From: UBA2561 sp964577275
Lineage (GTDB): Bacteria > Bacteroidota > Bacteroidia > Cytophagales > Thermoflexibacteraceae
Direction of reading: 5' to 3'
DNA: 64,000 nucleotides
Assembly: GCA_964577275.1 (NCBI GenBank)
Contig: CAZNYR010000005.1
Coordinates: 6,271 to 70,270, forward strand
The notes under the pieces are model-generated. The model was not told the origin of the DNA and made no database searches. It saw only the letters and a program-made list of their open reading frames with translations. The position numbers and the translations under genes were made by a program. Position 1 is the first letter of the stretch, and every line of letters begins with the position of its first letter. Positions 1-8,705 of the stretch are shown in pieces.

Positions 1-101
1 TTCATTACAAAAAAATTTATAAATTTATCCCATTAAATTGTTGCTCAACGTTATTTCGATATTTACTCCGATAAAAATAAGTTGTAACTTAATCAAAAAT
101 C

Positions 102-1100
102 ATGAATTATTTATTGAATTATTTTTTTGTATTCGTTTTATTGGTATTAAGTGCCTGCCAGTCGGATTTTGATGCACCCGATGTATCACATATTCCGATG
201 AATGTTGAACTGATACGCCTTGAAAAAGCACTACAAACCGCCAAAAATCCGCAAGATATTGTGAAAGTGGCTCAAAAAAATCCCACTTATTTTTTAGATT
301 ACCAAAAACGTAGCGGAGTACCCGCACAAACGATGATTGCTGATTTTTATCGTATTTCGCAAAGTCCTTACATCGACACGCTGACCCAAGCCACAAATCA
401 ATATTTCGGACAAATGACTGATATTCAGGAAGAATACAAACAGGCTTTTCGGTATGTCAAACATTATTTTCCGACCTTTATGCCCCCCAAAATATACACC
501 AACGTAACGGGTTATGGGAATGATATTTTCGTTTCGGATAGTTTATTGATTGTAGGATTGGACTTTTTCTTAGGCAAAAATGCGCCTTATCAACCCCCAA
601 ACGTGCCTGAATATATTTTGCAACGCCTCCAAAAAAATTATATCGTGCCGACTTCGTGTTTATTTTTGTCTAATAAATATAACGCTACCTTAGGGCAAAA
701 TGGCTCGACTTCCATGCTTGATGACATGATTTATTATGGTAAAAGTTACCAATTTGTACGCATGACCAACCCACAAGTGCCTGATTCTGTGATTACTGGC
801 TATACCGCCAAGCAAACCGAAGAAGTCAAAGCCAATGCCGAATTTTTATGGGCGCACTTCGTAGAAAAAGATTTGTTTTACGAAAAAAGCCACTTACTCA
901 AAAATAAATATTTGGGCGAATCACCATTTACGCACGCCATCAGTTCGGAATGTCCCGGACGAATTGGAAGATGGTTAGGATGGCAAATCGTTCGGGCATA
1001 CCTCAAAAATAATCCTGATGTTTCCTTATCCGATTTGATGAAAAATACCAACACCCAAGAAATTTTCCGAAAATCGAATTATCGTCCTCAAAAAAATTAA
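102..1100 (+). CDS. gldB: Gliding motility lipoprotein GldB
   Basis: This 332-residue protein matches GldB, a membrane-anchored lipoprotein required for Bacteroidota gliding motility and linked to function of the type IX secretion/gliding machinery. The N-terminus is a lipoprotein signal peptide: a hydrophobic stretch ends in the lipobox LSAC with the acylated cysteine at residue 19. The C-terminal block with CPGRIGRWLGWQIV, followed by a run ending KSNYRP, is the conserved GldB signature. The length is normal for the family. The ATG at 102 is the only start that keeps the whole signal peptide. No other gld genes are in the window, so it stands apart from a gliding operon. The family assignment is from memory of conserved blocks and is fairly secure. 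Confidence 0.85.
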   Translation: MNYLLNYFFVFVLLVLSACQSDFDAPDVSHIPMNVELIRLEKALQTAKNPQDIVKVAQKNPTYFLDYQKRSGVPAQTMIADFYRISQSPYIDTLTQATNQYFGQMTDIQEEYKQAFRYVKHYFPTFMPPKIYTNVTGYGNDIFVSDSLLIVGLDFFLGKNAPYQPPNVPEYILQRLQKNYIVPTSCLFLSNKYNATLGQNGSTSMLDDMIYYGKSYQFVRMTNPQVPDSVITGYTAKQTEEVKANAEFLWAHFVEKDLFYEKSHLLKNKYLGESPFTHAISSECPGRIGRWLGWQIVRAYLKNNPDVSLSDLMKNTNTQEIFRKSNYRPQKN

Positions 1101-1155
1101 TGTAATTTTAGATTTAAATAATCATATTTTAACTTTTTAAAAATATTTTTTCAAC

Positions 1156-1197
1156 TTATTTTGTTTAATCAAAAATCATTAAAATTAAACAAAATAA
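1156..1197. repeat. Perfect 14-bp AT-rich inverted repeat
   Basis: TTATTTTGTTTAAT at 1156-1169 and ATTAAACAAAATAA at 1184-1197 are exact reverse complements separated by 14 nt. The element lies between gldB and the SDR gene on the same strand. It could be a hairpin ending gldB transcription or a regulator operator. No T-run follows it directly, so its role is open. Confidence 0.6.
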
Positions 1198-1233
1198 ACT
1201 ATCCTGAAGTTTTCAAGAAAAACTACTGAAAAT

Positions 1234-1923
1234 ATGAAAACATATTTGGTTGTCGGTGGCACGCAAGGCATCGGCTTATCTCTGACCCAAAAATTAGCGC
1301 AAAATGGGCATCAAGTAATTGTGTTGGCTCGAAATCCTGTCGAAAATCTTCCGCCCACCACCCAATTTGTGGCGGCTGATATACTTTCGGATTTACCCGA
1401 CATTTCCGAACCATTGGCTGGCTTGGCATATTGTCCGGGGAGCATCACCTTGAAGCCTTTTCATGGTCTGAAACCCACTGATTTTGAGCGAGATATGGCG
1501 ATTAATTTTCATGGAGCGGTCAGAGTCATTCAAAAATATTTGCCTTTATTGAAAAAATCCGAAAGCGCATCCATCGTTTTGTTTAGCACGGTTGCCGTAC
1601 AAACAGGAATGAATTTCCATGCCAGTATTTCTGCTGCCAAAGGTGCGATTGAAGCTCTAACTCGCTCATTATCAGCCGAATTTGCGCCCAAAATCCGTGT
1701 CAATGCCGTTGCACCATCCATGACCGATACGCCTTTGGCAAGTCGTTATTTGCGTACTGACAAACAGCGCGAAGCCTCCGCCGAACGACATCCACTCAAA
1801 CGCATCGCACAAGCCCACGAAATTGCAAATGTGGCGCAATTTCTGATTTCGGATAATTCGGCAAATATTACTGGACAAATCATTCAGGCGGACGGCGGAA
1901 TTTCGAGCATTAAAAACATCTAA
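1234..1923 (+). CDS. SDR-family protein lacking the catalytic tyrosine
   Basis: This 229-residue protein is a short-chain dehydrogenase/reductase with a Rossmann fold. GGTQGIG near residue 8 is the nucleotide-binding glycine motif. The middle strand gives FSTVAVQTG, where the first Ser is the usual catalytic serine. The position of the YxxxK motif reads ISAAK, so the lysine is kept but the tyrosine is isoleucine (codon ATT). The C-terminal NITGQIIQADGG block is standard for the family. The next gene, a flavin-reductase-like protein, starts 9 bp downstream, so the two are probably co-transcribed and may act on a shared substrate. The substrate cannot be told from the sequence. Confidence 0.85.
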   Translation: MKTYLVVGGTQGIGLSLTQKLAQNGHQVIVLARNPVENLPPTTQFVAADILSDLPDISEPLAGLAYCPGSITLKPFHGLKPTDFERDMAINFHGAVRVIQKYLPLLKKSESASIVLFSTVAVQTGMNFHASISAAKGAIEALTRSLSAEFAPKIRVNAVAPSMTDTPLASRYLRTDKQREASAERHPLKRIAQAHEIANVAQFLISDNSANITGQIIQADGGISSIKNI

Positions 1924-1932
1924 CTTATTGAT

Positions 1933-2574
1933 ATGGAACAACTTACAAAAATAACATTGCCTCAAATTTTGACGTTAGAAAAACGCTACCGAGCCAATTT
2001 AATCAATGGGATTTTGGGCTATAAATCCGCCAATTTGATTGCGACACGCCACGAAAATGGCACGCCTAATGTCGCTATTTTCAATTCAACGATACATATC
2101 GGAGCAACTCCTCCGCTTATCGGCTTTGTGATGCGTCCTTTGAGTGTGCCTCGTCAAACGTATGAAAATATCAAACGTGTAGGTTTTTACACGATTAATC
2201 AGGTTCATGCCGATTTTATTTGGGAAGCGCATCAAACTTCCGCTAAATATCCCGAAAATATTTCCGAATTTGAAGAAGTAGGCTTAAAAATAACCCATTC
2301 CGAAAGTTTTTCCGTGCCTTATGTAGCGCAGTCGCAGATTAGAATGGGACTAAAATTTGTGGAAGAATTACCGATTCAATCGAACGGAACAATTTTGATA
2401 ATTGGTGAAGTACAAGAATTGTTTTATCCCGAAAATATCGTATCGGAAGATGGTACTCCTGACTTGAATCGCACACATACTGTGGCAGTTACGGGCTTGG
2501 ATACCTACCATTTGCCCACCAAACTCAAGCAGTTTTCGTATGCGCGTCCACACCAAAAAAGCATAGAAATTTAG
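1933..2574 (+). CDS. Flavin reductase-like (FMN-binding split-barrel) protein
   Basis: This 213-residue protein resembles the flavin reductase-like/FMN-binding split-barrel family. An early block SANLIATRHENGTPNVAIFN fits the usual flavin-contact strand region, and PPLIGFVMRP followed by TYENI matches the stretch that in relatives sits around the isoalloxazine. No signal peptide or membrane segment is present, so it should be cytoplasmic. It begins 9 bp after the SDR gene and is probably translated from the same mRNA. The pair suggests a small redox unit, but neither substrate nor electron donor can be deduced. Confidence 0.75.
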   Translation: MEQLTKITLPQILTLEKRYRANLINGILGYKSANLIATRHENGTPNVAIFNSTIHIGATPPLIGFVMRPLSVPRQTYENIKRVGFYTINQVHADFIWEAHQTSAKYPENISEFEEVGLKITHSESFSVPYVAQSQIRMGLKFVEELPIQSNGTILIIGEVQELFYPENIVSEDGTPDLNRTHTVAVTGLDTYHLPTKLKQFSYARPHQKSIEI

Positions 2575-2646
2575 TCAGATAACTAAAAATATGTTTTTGT
2601 TCATTTTTTTTATACCTTTATTCCAAAAAACATAACCTTCTGACTT

Positions 2647-2901
2647 ATGAAATTCAAAGCAAAAATAAACGTCATGCCACTCCAAGAAATTCTCGACCCA
2701 CAAGGAAAAGCCGTAGGTTTGGGACTTAAAAACTTGGGAATCAATACTATCGAAAATATCCGCATCGGCAAGCATATTCACATGGAAGTCGAGGCAGAAT
2801 CCGAAGCTAAAGCCGAAGAACAAATCGAGTTCGCTTGCAAAAAATTATTGGCAAATATGATTATGGAAAATTATTCCTTTGAATTGGAAGCTGGCGAATA
2901 A
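2647..2901 (+). CDS. purS: Phosphoribosylformylglycinamidine synthase subunit PurS
   Basis: This 84-residue protein matches PurS, the small structural subunit that joins PurL and PurQ in the FGAM synthase complex of purine synthesis. The start MKFKAKINVMP, the central block DPQGKAVGLGLKNLG and the later IRIGKHIHMEVEAES follow the family pattern of a leading beta strand, the helix that places the GL motif, and a second strand. Length is typical at 80-85 residues. purL and purQ are not beside it, so this copy is unlinked from its partners within the window. A terminator hairpin follows within 15 bp of the stop. Confidence 0.9.
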   Translation: MKFKAKINVMPLQEILDPQGKAVGLGLKNLGINTIENIRIGKHIHMEVEAESEAKAEEQIEFACKKLLANMIMENYSFELEAGE

Positions 2902-2914
2902 TATGTAGGATGCT

Positions 2915-2960
2915 CTGCTAAGTTTGGGCGACAGTGTTCTAAAAACTTAGCAGGGTTTTT
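2915..2960 (+). terminator. Rho-independent terminator after purS
   Basis: CTGCTAAGTTT at 2915-2925 pairs exactly with AAACTTAGCAG at 2943-2953, followed by GG and a run of five T. It lies 14 bp after the purS stop and before the convergent ABC transporter gene. Confidence 0.75.
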
Positions 2961-2983
2961 GTCGATTACAAAAAAACGCATTT

Positions 2984-4816
2984 TTATTTCACATTTTGCA
3001 TTTCAACCAATTTTGTATATAAACCATTTTGTTCCATCAATTCTTGATGCGTTCCCTCTTCTTTGATTTTTCCATCCTGCAAAACTACAATTCTATCCGC
3101 CTCCCGAATCGTACTTAGTCGATGTGCAATCACGACCGAAGTTCGATTTTGCATCAAATTTGTGAGGGCTTTTTGTACGGCTTTTTCGGATTCGGAATCC
3201 AATGCCGAAGTTGCCTCATCCAATATCAGAAGTGGTGGATTTTTGAGAACCGCCCTTGCAATGCTGATGCGTTGTCGCTGACCGCCAGATAGTTTCGTGC
3301 CTTTATCGCCGATATTCGTTTGATACCCTTTTTCGGTTTGCAAAATAAATTCGTGTGCATTTGCAATTTTGGCAGCCTCCATCACTTTATCTTCCGAAAT
3401 ATTTTCCAGTCCAAAGGCAATGTTATTAAAAATCGTATCATTAAACAAGATTGCCTCCTGCGAAACCAATCCAATTTGTTGTCGAAATGACTCCAGTTCA
3501 AAATCTCGTAAATCTGTGCCATCCAATGTAATATTTCCTGCTTTTGGGTCATAAAATCGAGCTAACATATCGGCTAAAGTGGATTTGCCACCGCCCGATT
3601 GTCCGACCAAAGCGACCATTTCCCCTTTCCTAATTTGAAGGTTAATGTTCTGCAAAACGTCCTTTTCTTCATAGGCAAAAAAGACATTTTTAAATTCGAT
3701 TTTTTCTTCAAAATTTTCGACCCGAATGGCGTGGGGTTTATCCTGAATTTTGGGTTTCGTATCCACGATTTGTAGCACACGGTCAGCCGCCGCCAAACCT
3801 CGTTGCAAATTTGTAATAAATCGAGAAAGTGCCTTAATTGATGGCATAATTTGTGAGAACACCGCAATGTACATCATAAACGTTTCGGCAGTCAAATCTC
3901 CATTCGGATTTTTCAGTACCAACGTACCGCCATAAAGCAAAATTCCAGCAACCACACCGACCCCCAAAAACTCGGACAAAGGCGAGGCAATATCTTGTCG
4001 ATTTAGGATAGACGCATTCGTGTGGGCGTGTGCCTGATTGGTGTGATTAAACTTGCCTAAAATGTAAGGTCTGGCGTTAAAGGCTTCGATGATTTTTAGC
4101 CCATTCAGGGATTCATCTACGATACCCAAAATCGTAGCCAGAAGTTCCTGACTTTTAATGCCTTTGCGTCTTAATCGCTTAGAAATTTCTGAAATAATTC
4201 CGCCCGTAACAGGCAAAAAAATAAGCGTAAAAAGTGTGAGTTCAAACGAAGTATAAAACAAAATGATGAAATATACCAAAATCGTCAGCGGCTCCTTAAT
4301 GATGGTTTTCAGGGTGTTCAAAACATAGGTTTCAATTTCTTGAATATCATTGGTCATTCGGGACATTAAATCCCCTTTTCGGGCATTGGTAAAATAGCCT
4401 GAATCCAAGGCGATTAATCGTTCAAAAGTATGGCTTCGGATATTCTGAATTGCCGTTACTCGGAGATGATTAATGATACGCAAGCCCATATAACGAAAAA
4501 GATTAGCAAGGAAAACAGACACAATCAAAATCAGGCAAACATATTGCAACGTAGCTACTTTGCCATACTGCGCCGTTACGAAGTCAAAACCATAATAAAA
4601 TAGGCTCGTAAAATAGCTGAATGCCCACTCAAATTCGGGCATCTGTGGCGCAATTCCTGTATGAATTTGTGCCGAATCTAATGCCTTCAAAATTGGTGCA
4701 ATCATCGTCAAATTGACCGCTCCAAATACCACACCCAATAACGTAAATAAGATATATTGTGGCAGAAAATAGATGTAAGATTTTCCGAAAGAAAGAACTC
4801 TTATGTATAATTTCAT
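2984..4816 (-). CDS. ABC exporter, fused permease and ATPase (MsbA-like)
   Basis: This 610-residue half-transporter has a six-helix exporter membrane domain (about residues 10-320) followed by a nucleotide-binding domain (about 365-605). The ATPase part shows Walker A GQSGGGKST, the Q-loop region GLVSQEAILFND, signature LSGGQRQRI, Walker B LLILDEATS and the H-loop IAHRLST. The order is that of MsbA/lipid-A and drug exporters, which work as homodimers in the inner membrane. I chose the ATG at 4816 (MKLYIRVLSFG) because the possible upstream start adds only a polar MRQQIQKNH extension. A hairpin at 4896-4933 separates it from the CoA-transferase gene. The substrate is unknown; lipid flipping is plausible. 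Confidence 0.85.
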   Translation of the reverse strand: MKLYIRVLSFGKSYIYFLPQYILFTLLGVVFGAVNLTMIAPILKALDSAQIHTGIAPQMPEFEWAFSYFTSLFYYGFDFVTAQYGKVATLQYVCLILIVSVFLANLFRYMGLRIINHLRVTAIQNIRSHTFERLIALDSGYFTNARKGDLMSRMTNDIQEIETYVLNTLKTIIKEPLTILVYFIILFYTSFELTLFTLIFLPVTGGIISEISKRLRRKGIKSQELLATILGIVDESLNGLKIIEAFNARPYILGKFNHTNQAHAHTNASILNRQDIASPLSEFLGVGVVAGILLYGGTLVLKNPNGDLTAETFMMYIAVFSQIMPSIKALSRFITNLQRGLAAADRVLQIVDTKPKIQDKPHAIRVENFEEKIEFKNVFFAYEEKDVLQNINLQIRKGEMVALVGQSGGGKSTLADMLARFYDPKAGNITLDGTDLRDFELESFRQQIGLVSQEAILFNDTIFNNIAFGLENISEDKVMEAAKIANAHEFILQTEKGYQTNIGDKGTKLSGGQRQRISIARAVLKNPPLLILDEATSALDSESEKAVQKALTNLMQNRTSVVIAHRLSTIREADRIVVLQDGKIKEEGTHQELMEQNGLYTKLVEMQNVK

Positions 4817-4895
4817 ATGATTTTTTTGGATTTGTTGGCGCAAAAGTGCGGTTCTTTCTGCAAAAAATAAGGGTTTTACTTCATTTTTTTACACA

Positions 4896-4933
4896 AAAAA
4901 ACTGTTTCATTTTTTAGGACGAAACAGTTTTTT
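4896..4933 (-). terminator. Terminator hairpin downstream of the CoA-transferase gene
   Basis: AAAAAACTGTTTC at 4896-4908 pairs exactly with GAAACAGTTTTTT at 4921-4933 (13 bp). Read on the minus strand, the stem runs into a T-rich tract. It falls between the CoA-transferase subunit A stop and the ABC exporter start. Confidence 0.7.
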
Positions 4934-4998
4934 GTAGGCAAATCCATGGTTGGTTTTATTGCCGCTCAAAATATTATAACTTATTGATTATCAATTTT

Positions 4999-5709
4999 TT
5001 AGCTGGTGGATTTTATAGGAATTGTAACTGTCCGTTGTTCGATACGTTTTTCATAATTTTCGCCCTGAAAAATACGTTGCACAAATACGCCCGAAGTATG
5101 AATCTGATTGGGGTCGAGTTCACCTGCGGGAACAAGCTGCTCCACTTCGGCAATCGTAATTTTACCTGCGGTCGCCATCATTGGATTAAAATTTCGTGCC
5201 GTGCCTTTATAAATCAAATTGCCTGCCGTATCGCCTTTCCACGCCTTCACCAATGCAAAATCAGCGCGCAACCACGCTTCGAGCAAATATTTTTTGCCTT
5301 CATATTCCCGAATTTCCTTTCCCTGTGCCACTTCCGTTCCGTAACCTGCGGGCGTAAAAAAAGCAGGAATACCTGCTCCACCTGCTCGGATTCGTTCGGC
5401 TAATGTGCCTTGCGGAATCAAATCGACTTCTAATTCGCCCGATAAAAGCTGGCGTTCAAATTCCTGATTTTCACCGACATACGAAGAAATCATTTTTCGG
5501 ACTTGGCGTTTTTGAAGCATCAATCCGATGCCAAAATCATCCACGCCCGCATTATTTGAAATGCACGTCAAGCCCTTCACACCTTTCTGAACCAACGCCG
5601 AAATACAGTTTTCAGGAATGCCACACAATCCAAATCCGCCCAGCATCAAGGTCATATTATCTTGAATATCGGCAACGGCTTCAGTGGCATTTTTAACAAT
5701 TTTATTCAT
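4999..5709 (-). CDS. scoA: 3-oxoacid CoA-transferase subunit A
   Basis: This 236-residue protein is the A subunit of a class I succinyl-CoA:3-oxoacid CoA-transferase, which activates acetoacetate and related ketoacids. MTLMLGGFGLCGIPE near residue 20 is the family nucleotide/CoA-binding glycine motif. Further family blocks are LTCISNNAG, LIPQGTLAERIRAGGAGIPAF and LRADFALVKAWKGD. The length is typical of a separate A subunit. The catalytic glutamate sits in subunit B, which normally follows directly. Here a terminator and an unrelated ABC gene follow, so subunit B must be encoded elsewhere or be absent. The sterol-desaturase gene ends 71 bp upstream on the same strand. Confidence 0.88.
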   Translation of the reverse strand: MNKIVKNATEAVADIQDNMTLMLGGFGLCGIPENCISALVQKGVKGLTCISNNAGVDDFGIGLMLQKRQVRKMISSYVGENQEFERQLLSGELEVDLIPQGTLAERIRAGGAGIPAFFTPAGYGTEVAQGKEIREYEGKKYLLEAWLRADFALVKAWKGDTAGNLIYKGTARNFNPMMATAGKITIAEVEQLVPAGELDPNQIHTSGVFVQRIFQGENYEKRIEQRTVTIPIKSTS

Positions 5710-5780
5710 ATTTTTGTGTCATTTATTGGTCAATTTTCGTCATCAAATGTAGCGATTTTTTCGGATTTTGACAATTTAGT

Positions 5781-7010
5781 TTATTGGAATAATTGCCGAA
5801 AATACCACAGCCAACTCCGCGAAATCAATATCCAAAATCCTGCTCCGACAGCGTAATAGGTCGGAATTGGGTCGGCAAAGTCATCGACCCATATAAATAA
5901 CAAAAACGGCGTGGCGATGACTCGCATATTTTCCAAATAATAATAAATGCGTTTGCGCTCCAAAATTCCGCCTGTCGTCAAAACTGCCCACGCAATCAGA
6001 AAAGCACACAAAAACCGAAATTCGAGGCTCAAATTTGCATTCATAAACAGAAAAAGAGCCGTTCCAGATAGCGTTATCGCATATTGTGTCAGGATGTACA
6101 AATTGATGATGGGCGGCAGTTTGACATCAAATTTAGGCGTAGTTTGACGATTCACTTTCGGAATTTCCATCATGCCTCCCTGTTCGGTAGGTCGCCAACC
6201 GGGCTTATAAAATAACACACGTAATTTATCGGAGAATTTTGACGTATTTTGGAGTTGTTTACCTATTGTTTCAAAATGCGAAAAATTTGCCCAAATCGGA
6301 TTCCAACTATGAATCGGTGTCGTGATTCCGTAAACAGGCTTTTCCTCTTCGGCTTGAAATGTGCCGAACATTTTATCCCAAATAATCAATACGCCTGCAT
6401 GATTTCGGTCGATATATTTAGGATTACGTCCGTGATGTACACGATGATGCGAAGGCGTATTCAAAATATATTCCAAAACACCCATTTTGCCGATGGTTTC
6501 GGTATGAATCCAAAATTGATAAATCAAGTTGATGCCACTGGCAAAAATTACGCTTTCCGTATCAAACCCAATGATTGCCAAGGGGATATAAAACGGCGCA
6601 GTCCAAATTCCTTGAAACCAACTTTGGCGCAATGCCACCGACAAATTGTATTCTTCGCTTTGATGATGCACCACGTGTCCGCTCCAAAATAAGTTGATTT
6701 CGTGGCTCATACGGTGCGCCCAATAATAACAAAAGTCCCAAAGAATAAAAATAATTATAAAATTAATCCAACTAAAACTTGAATTATTAATAAATCCAAG
6801 ACTAAAATTATGGTAAAAAAATTCGTAGATACTCAACGGAATGAGCTTGGCAAGTACGCCATAAATCTGTTGTGTTGCACCTGCATTGATATTCGTGATG
6901 GCATCATTCAGCCGATATAATCCCGCTTTTTTGAAATGATTATAGACCAATTCCAGCCCTATCAACACGAAATAAAGTGGAATCGCAATCGTTGTAGGTG
7001 TTAAATCCAT
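5781..7010 (-). CDS. Sterol desaturase / fatty acid hydroxylase family membrane protein
   Basis: This 409-residue integral membrane protein belongs to the di-iron fatty-acid hydroxylase superfamily. The histidine clusters that bind the two irons are visible: HRMSHEINLFWSGHVVHHQS and, later, HRVHH within TPSHHRVHHGRN. Several hydrophobic helices precede and separate them. After the catalytic domain the protein has roughly 130 extra residues with further hydrophobic segments, longer than minimal desaturases. It starts 23 bp after the small DUF2256 gene, so the two probably share a transcript. The family oxidises lipid or sterol C-H bonds; the substrate here is unknown. Confidence 0.85.
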   Translation of the reverse strand: MDLTPTTIAIPLYFVLIGLELVYNHFKKAGLYRLNDAITNINAGATQQIYGVLAKLIPLSIYEFFYHNFSLGFINNSSFSWINFIIIFILWDFCYYWAHRMSHEINLFWSGHVVHHQSEEYNLSVALRQSWFQGIWTAPFYIPLAIIGFDTESVIFASGINLIYQFWIHTETIGKMGVLEYILNTPSHHRVHHGRNPKYIDRNHAGVLIIWDKMFGTFQAEEEKPVYGITTPIHSWNPIWANFSHFETIGKQLQNTSKFSDKLRVLFYKPGWRPTEQGGMMEIPKVNRQTTPKFDVKLPPIINLYILTQYAITLSGTALFLFMNANLSLEFRFLCAFLIAWAVLTTGGILERKRIYYYLENMRVIATPFLLFIWVDDFADPIPTYYAVGAGFWILISRSWLWYFRQLFQ

Positions 7011-7033
7011 GTGTAATTTTTATATTGTTATGG

Positions 7034-7174
7034 TTATATTTTAAGATTTTTACGACATTTTTCGCTGCAATATTTGACTTCATTCCAGCATTTTGTCCAT
7101 TTTTTTCGCCAAGCAAACGGACGGTTGCAAGTCTTACAAACTTTGGTTGGTAAATGTACTTTTTTATGTGCCAT
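7034..7174 (-). CDS. DUF2256 zinc-ribbon miniprotein (46 aa)
   Basis: This 46-residue gene starts at the ATG at 7174 (MAHKKVHLPTK) and stops with TAA at 7034. It carries a pair of cysteine motifs: CKTC followed by NRPFAWRKKW, then KYCSEKC near the C-terminus, the arrangement of the DUF2256 family. Four or more cysteines in such a short basic protein suggest a zinc ribbon. It is 23 bp upstream of the sterol-desaturase gene on the same strand. The molecular function of DUF2256 is not established as far as I know. The match to the family pattern is close, so the gene itself is likely real. Confidence 0.8.
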   Translation of the reverse strand: MAHKKVHLPTKVCKTCNRPFAWRKKWTKCWNEVKYCSEKCRKNLKI

Positions 7175-7245
7175 AGTGTTATTGAAACTCAATATTTCTC
7201 ATTTTGTTTGGACTAAAGATTGATAAAAATTTTGGCACAAAAAAA

Positions 7246-7282
7246 ATCTCTTGCAAAAAAATATATGTATTTCGCAAGAGAT
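7246..7282 (-). terminator. Terminator of the Ig-like repeat gene
   Basis: ATCTCTTGC at 7246-7254 and GCAAGAGAT at 7274-7282 are exact reverse complements. Read on the minus strand, the stem is followed by a run of T. It is placed about 30 bp after the stop codon of the gene at 7312-8508. Confidence 0.75.
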
Positions 7283-7311
7283 AACCAAATGAAAATCAAT
7301 ATTTTATATAT

Positions 7312-8508
7312 TTATTTTGCAATAATCGTGGCTTCATAAATTCCCGTTTGGTTTCCGTATTTATCCTTAAAAATGGCATACACCGTGCGGATTCCTTTGC
7401 CTTTTGCCAGTCGCCATTCAGGAATTTGTGGCTGAAATCGTTGCCATTTATAGGCGGCAAAATCAATCGTATTACTTAACATCATAAACTCTGCATCCGT
7501 AGCTTTCATCTCCAAAGTTACCTTGCCATCAGGATTAAAAGTTTCGGGCGCACCCCCATTTATCCGAATCGAACAATCATAAGGCGGATAAGTGTCCTGA
7601 AAAATCTCCGCCATCGTAGTTACAGAAATGTTTTCGGCATCATCCTTAAATTTGATATACACCTGCCGATTTCCTTCTTTTCGTTCGATATTCCAACTCA
7701 AGGTTTCGTCATAAGGTTGCCAAGTGGCATCGGTAAATGTCGAATCGTTGGCAATCATCATGTAAGTTGCGCCCAAAGCAGAAGCCAATAAATTGACTTT
7801 TCCTGTGGAATCGGTGGTAATTTTTTCGCCATGATTAATCGCTAATTTACAACGAATTGGTGCGCGCGTATCAATAATTACCTCATCCGAAACCATTTCG
7901 GATTCGTTTGCTGCATGATCTCGAAACTTGACAAATACGGCTCGTTTTCCATCCTCATGTCCACCCAAATCCCATTTTACGGGCTGTTCGGGGATAAATA
8001 ATTGCCACTTTTTGCCATAAAATCGTTTTTCGTTGCTTATCATCATATAAGCCGCCCCTTCGACACTCAAATTTAGCTCGACCGCATTCGGACTACGCAT
8101 ACTTAATTCCTTTTTTTGGATAATTTCGACTTTAGGGTTTTTTGGCGGTTCACGGTCAAGCGTTACATCACCAAAAAACACGGTAGATTCATGCTGAAAC
8201 GCATCCCGAAATTTACAATACACCGTTTTTGCGCCATCTTCTTTGTCATCAATTTCCCAAACAGGCACGTTTTGATGAAAAGGTTGCCAGCGTTTGCCCG
8301 AAAAATCCGACTGATTAGAAACCATCATTTCACGGGCTTTGGGTGCCATAATATTGAGCGGTACTGCGGAATTGCGTGTATATTTATTGCCTTGATTCAC
8401 CGTAATTTTAGCGGTCGTTACCAAACATTTCGTGCTGTCTAAATCATCCTGCGCCATGCCAACACACGTAAAACAGACCATAGATAATAATGTCAATACT
8501 TTTTTCAT
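7312..8508 (-). CDS. Secreted protein with four Ig-like repeats
   Basis: This 398-residue protein starts at the ATG at 8508 (MKKVLTLLSMVCFTCVGMAQ), which gives a clear Sec signal peptide; an upstream in-frame start would bury it. The mature part is four tandem repeats of about 92-95 residues. Each repeat has a hydrophobic beta-strand opening, then M-M-x-S/A-N (MMVSN, MMISN, MMIAN, MMLSN), then F-x4-W-Q/E-x-F/Y, then a final strand such as RTVYAIFKD or RQVYIKFKD. The pattern is that of Ig-like domains found in cell-surface Bacteroidota proteins. No enzyme domain, lipobox or sorting tail is visible. The function is unknown; it is probably periplasmic or surface-attached. Confidence 0.8.
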   Translation of the reverse strand: MKKVLTLLSMVCFTCVGMAQDDLDSTKCLVTTAKITVNQGNKYTRNSAVPLNIMAPKAREMMVSNQSDFSGKRWQPFHQNVPVWEIDDKEDGAKTVYCKFRDAFQHESTVFFGDVTLDREPPKNPKVEIIQKKELSMRSPNAVELNLSVEGAAYMMISNEKRFYGKKWQLFIPEQPVKWDLGGHEDGKRAVFVKFRDHAANESEMVSDEVIIDTRAPIRCKLAINHGEKITTDSTGKVNLLASALGATYMMIANDSTFTDATWQPYDETLSWNIERKEGNRQVYIKFKDDAENISVTTMAEIFQDTYPPYDCSIRINGGAPETFNPDGKVTLEMKATDAEFMMLSNTIDFAAYKWQRFQPQIPEWRLAKGKGIRTVYAIFKDKYGNQTGIYEATIIAK

Positions 8509-8705
8509 GGATTGATTGTATTTTTTGTGAACAGCAAAAAACTGTATTTCTATAAAATCAGACGAATATAATGCCAAAAATAGTGTCAATAAAATGTTAA
8601 AAATAGTTTCGTAGGAAAGGTCAAATTTGGGGGCAATTTTGCATTGCCCGAACCCCGAAACGCATCAAAAAATTACTTATTTTTTTACTTCAAAATCATA
8701 CAAAT

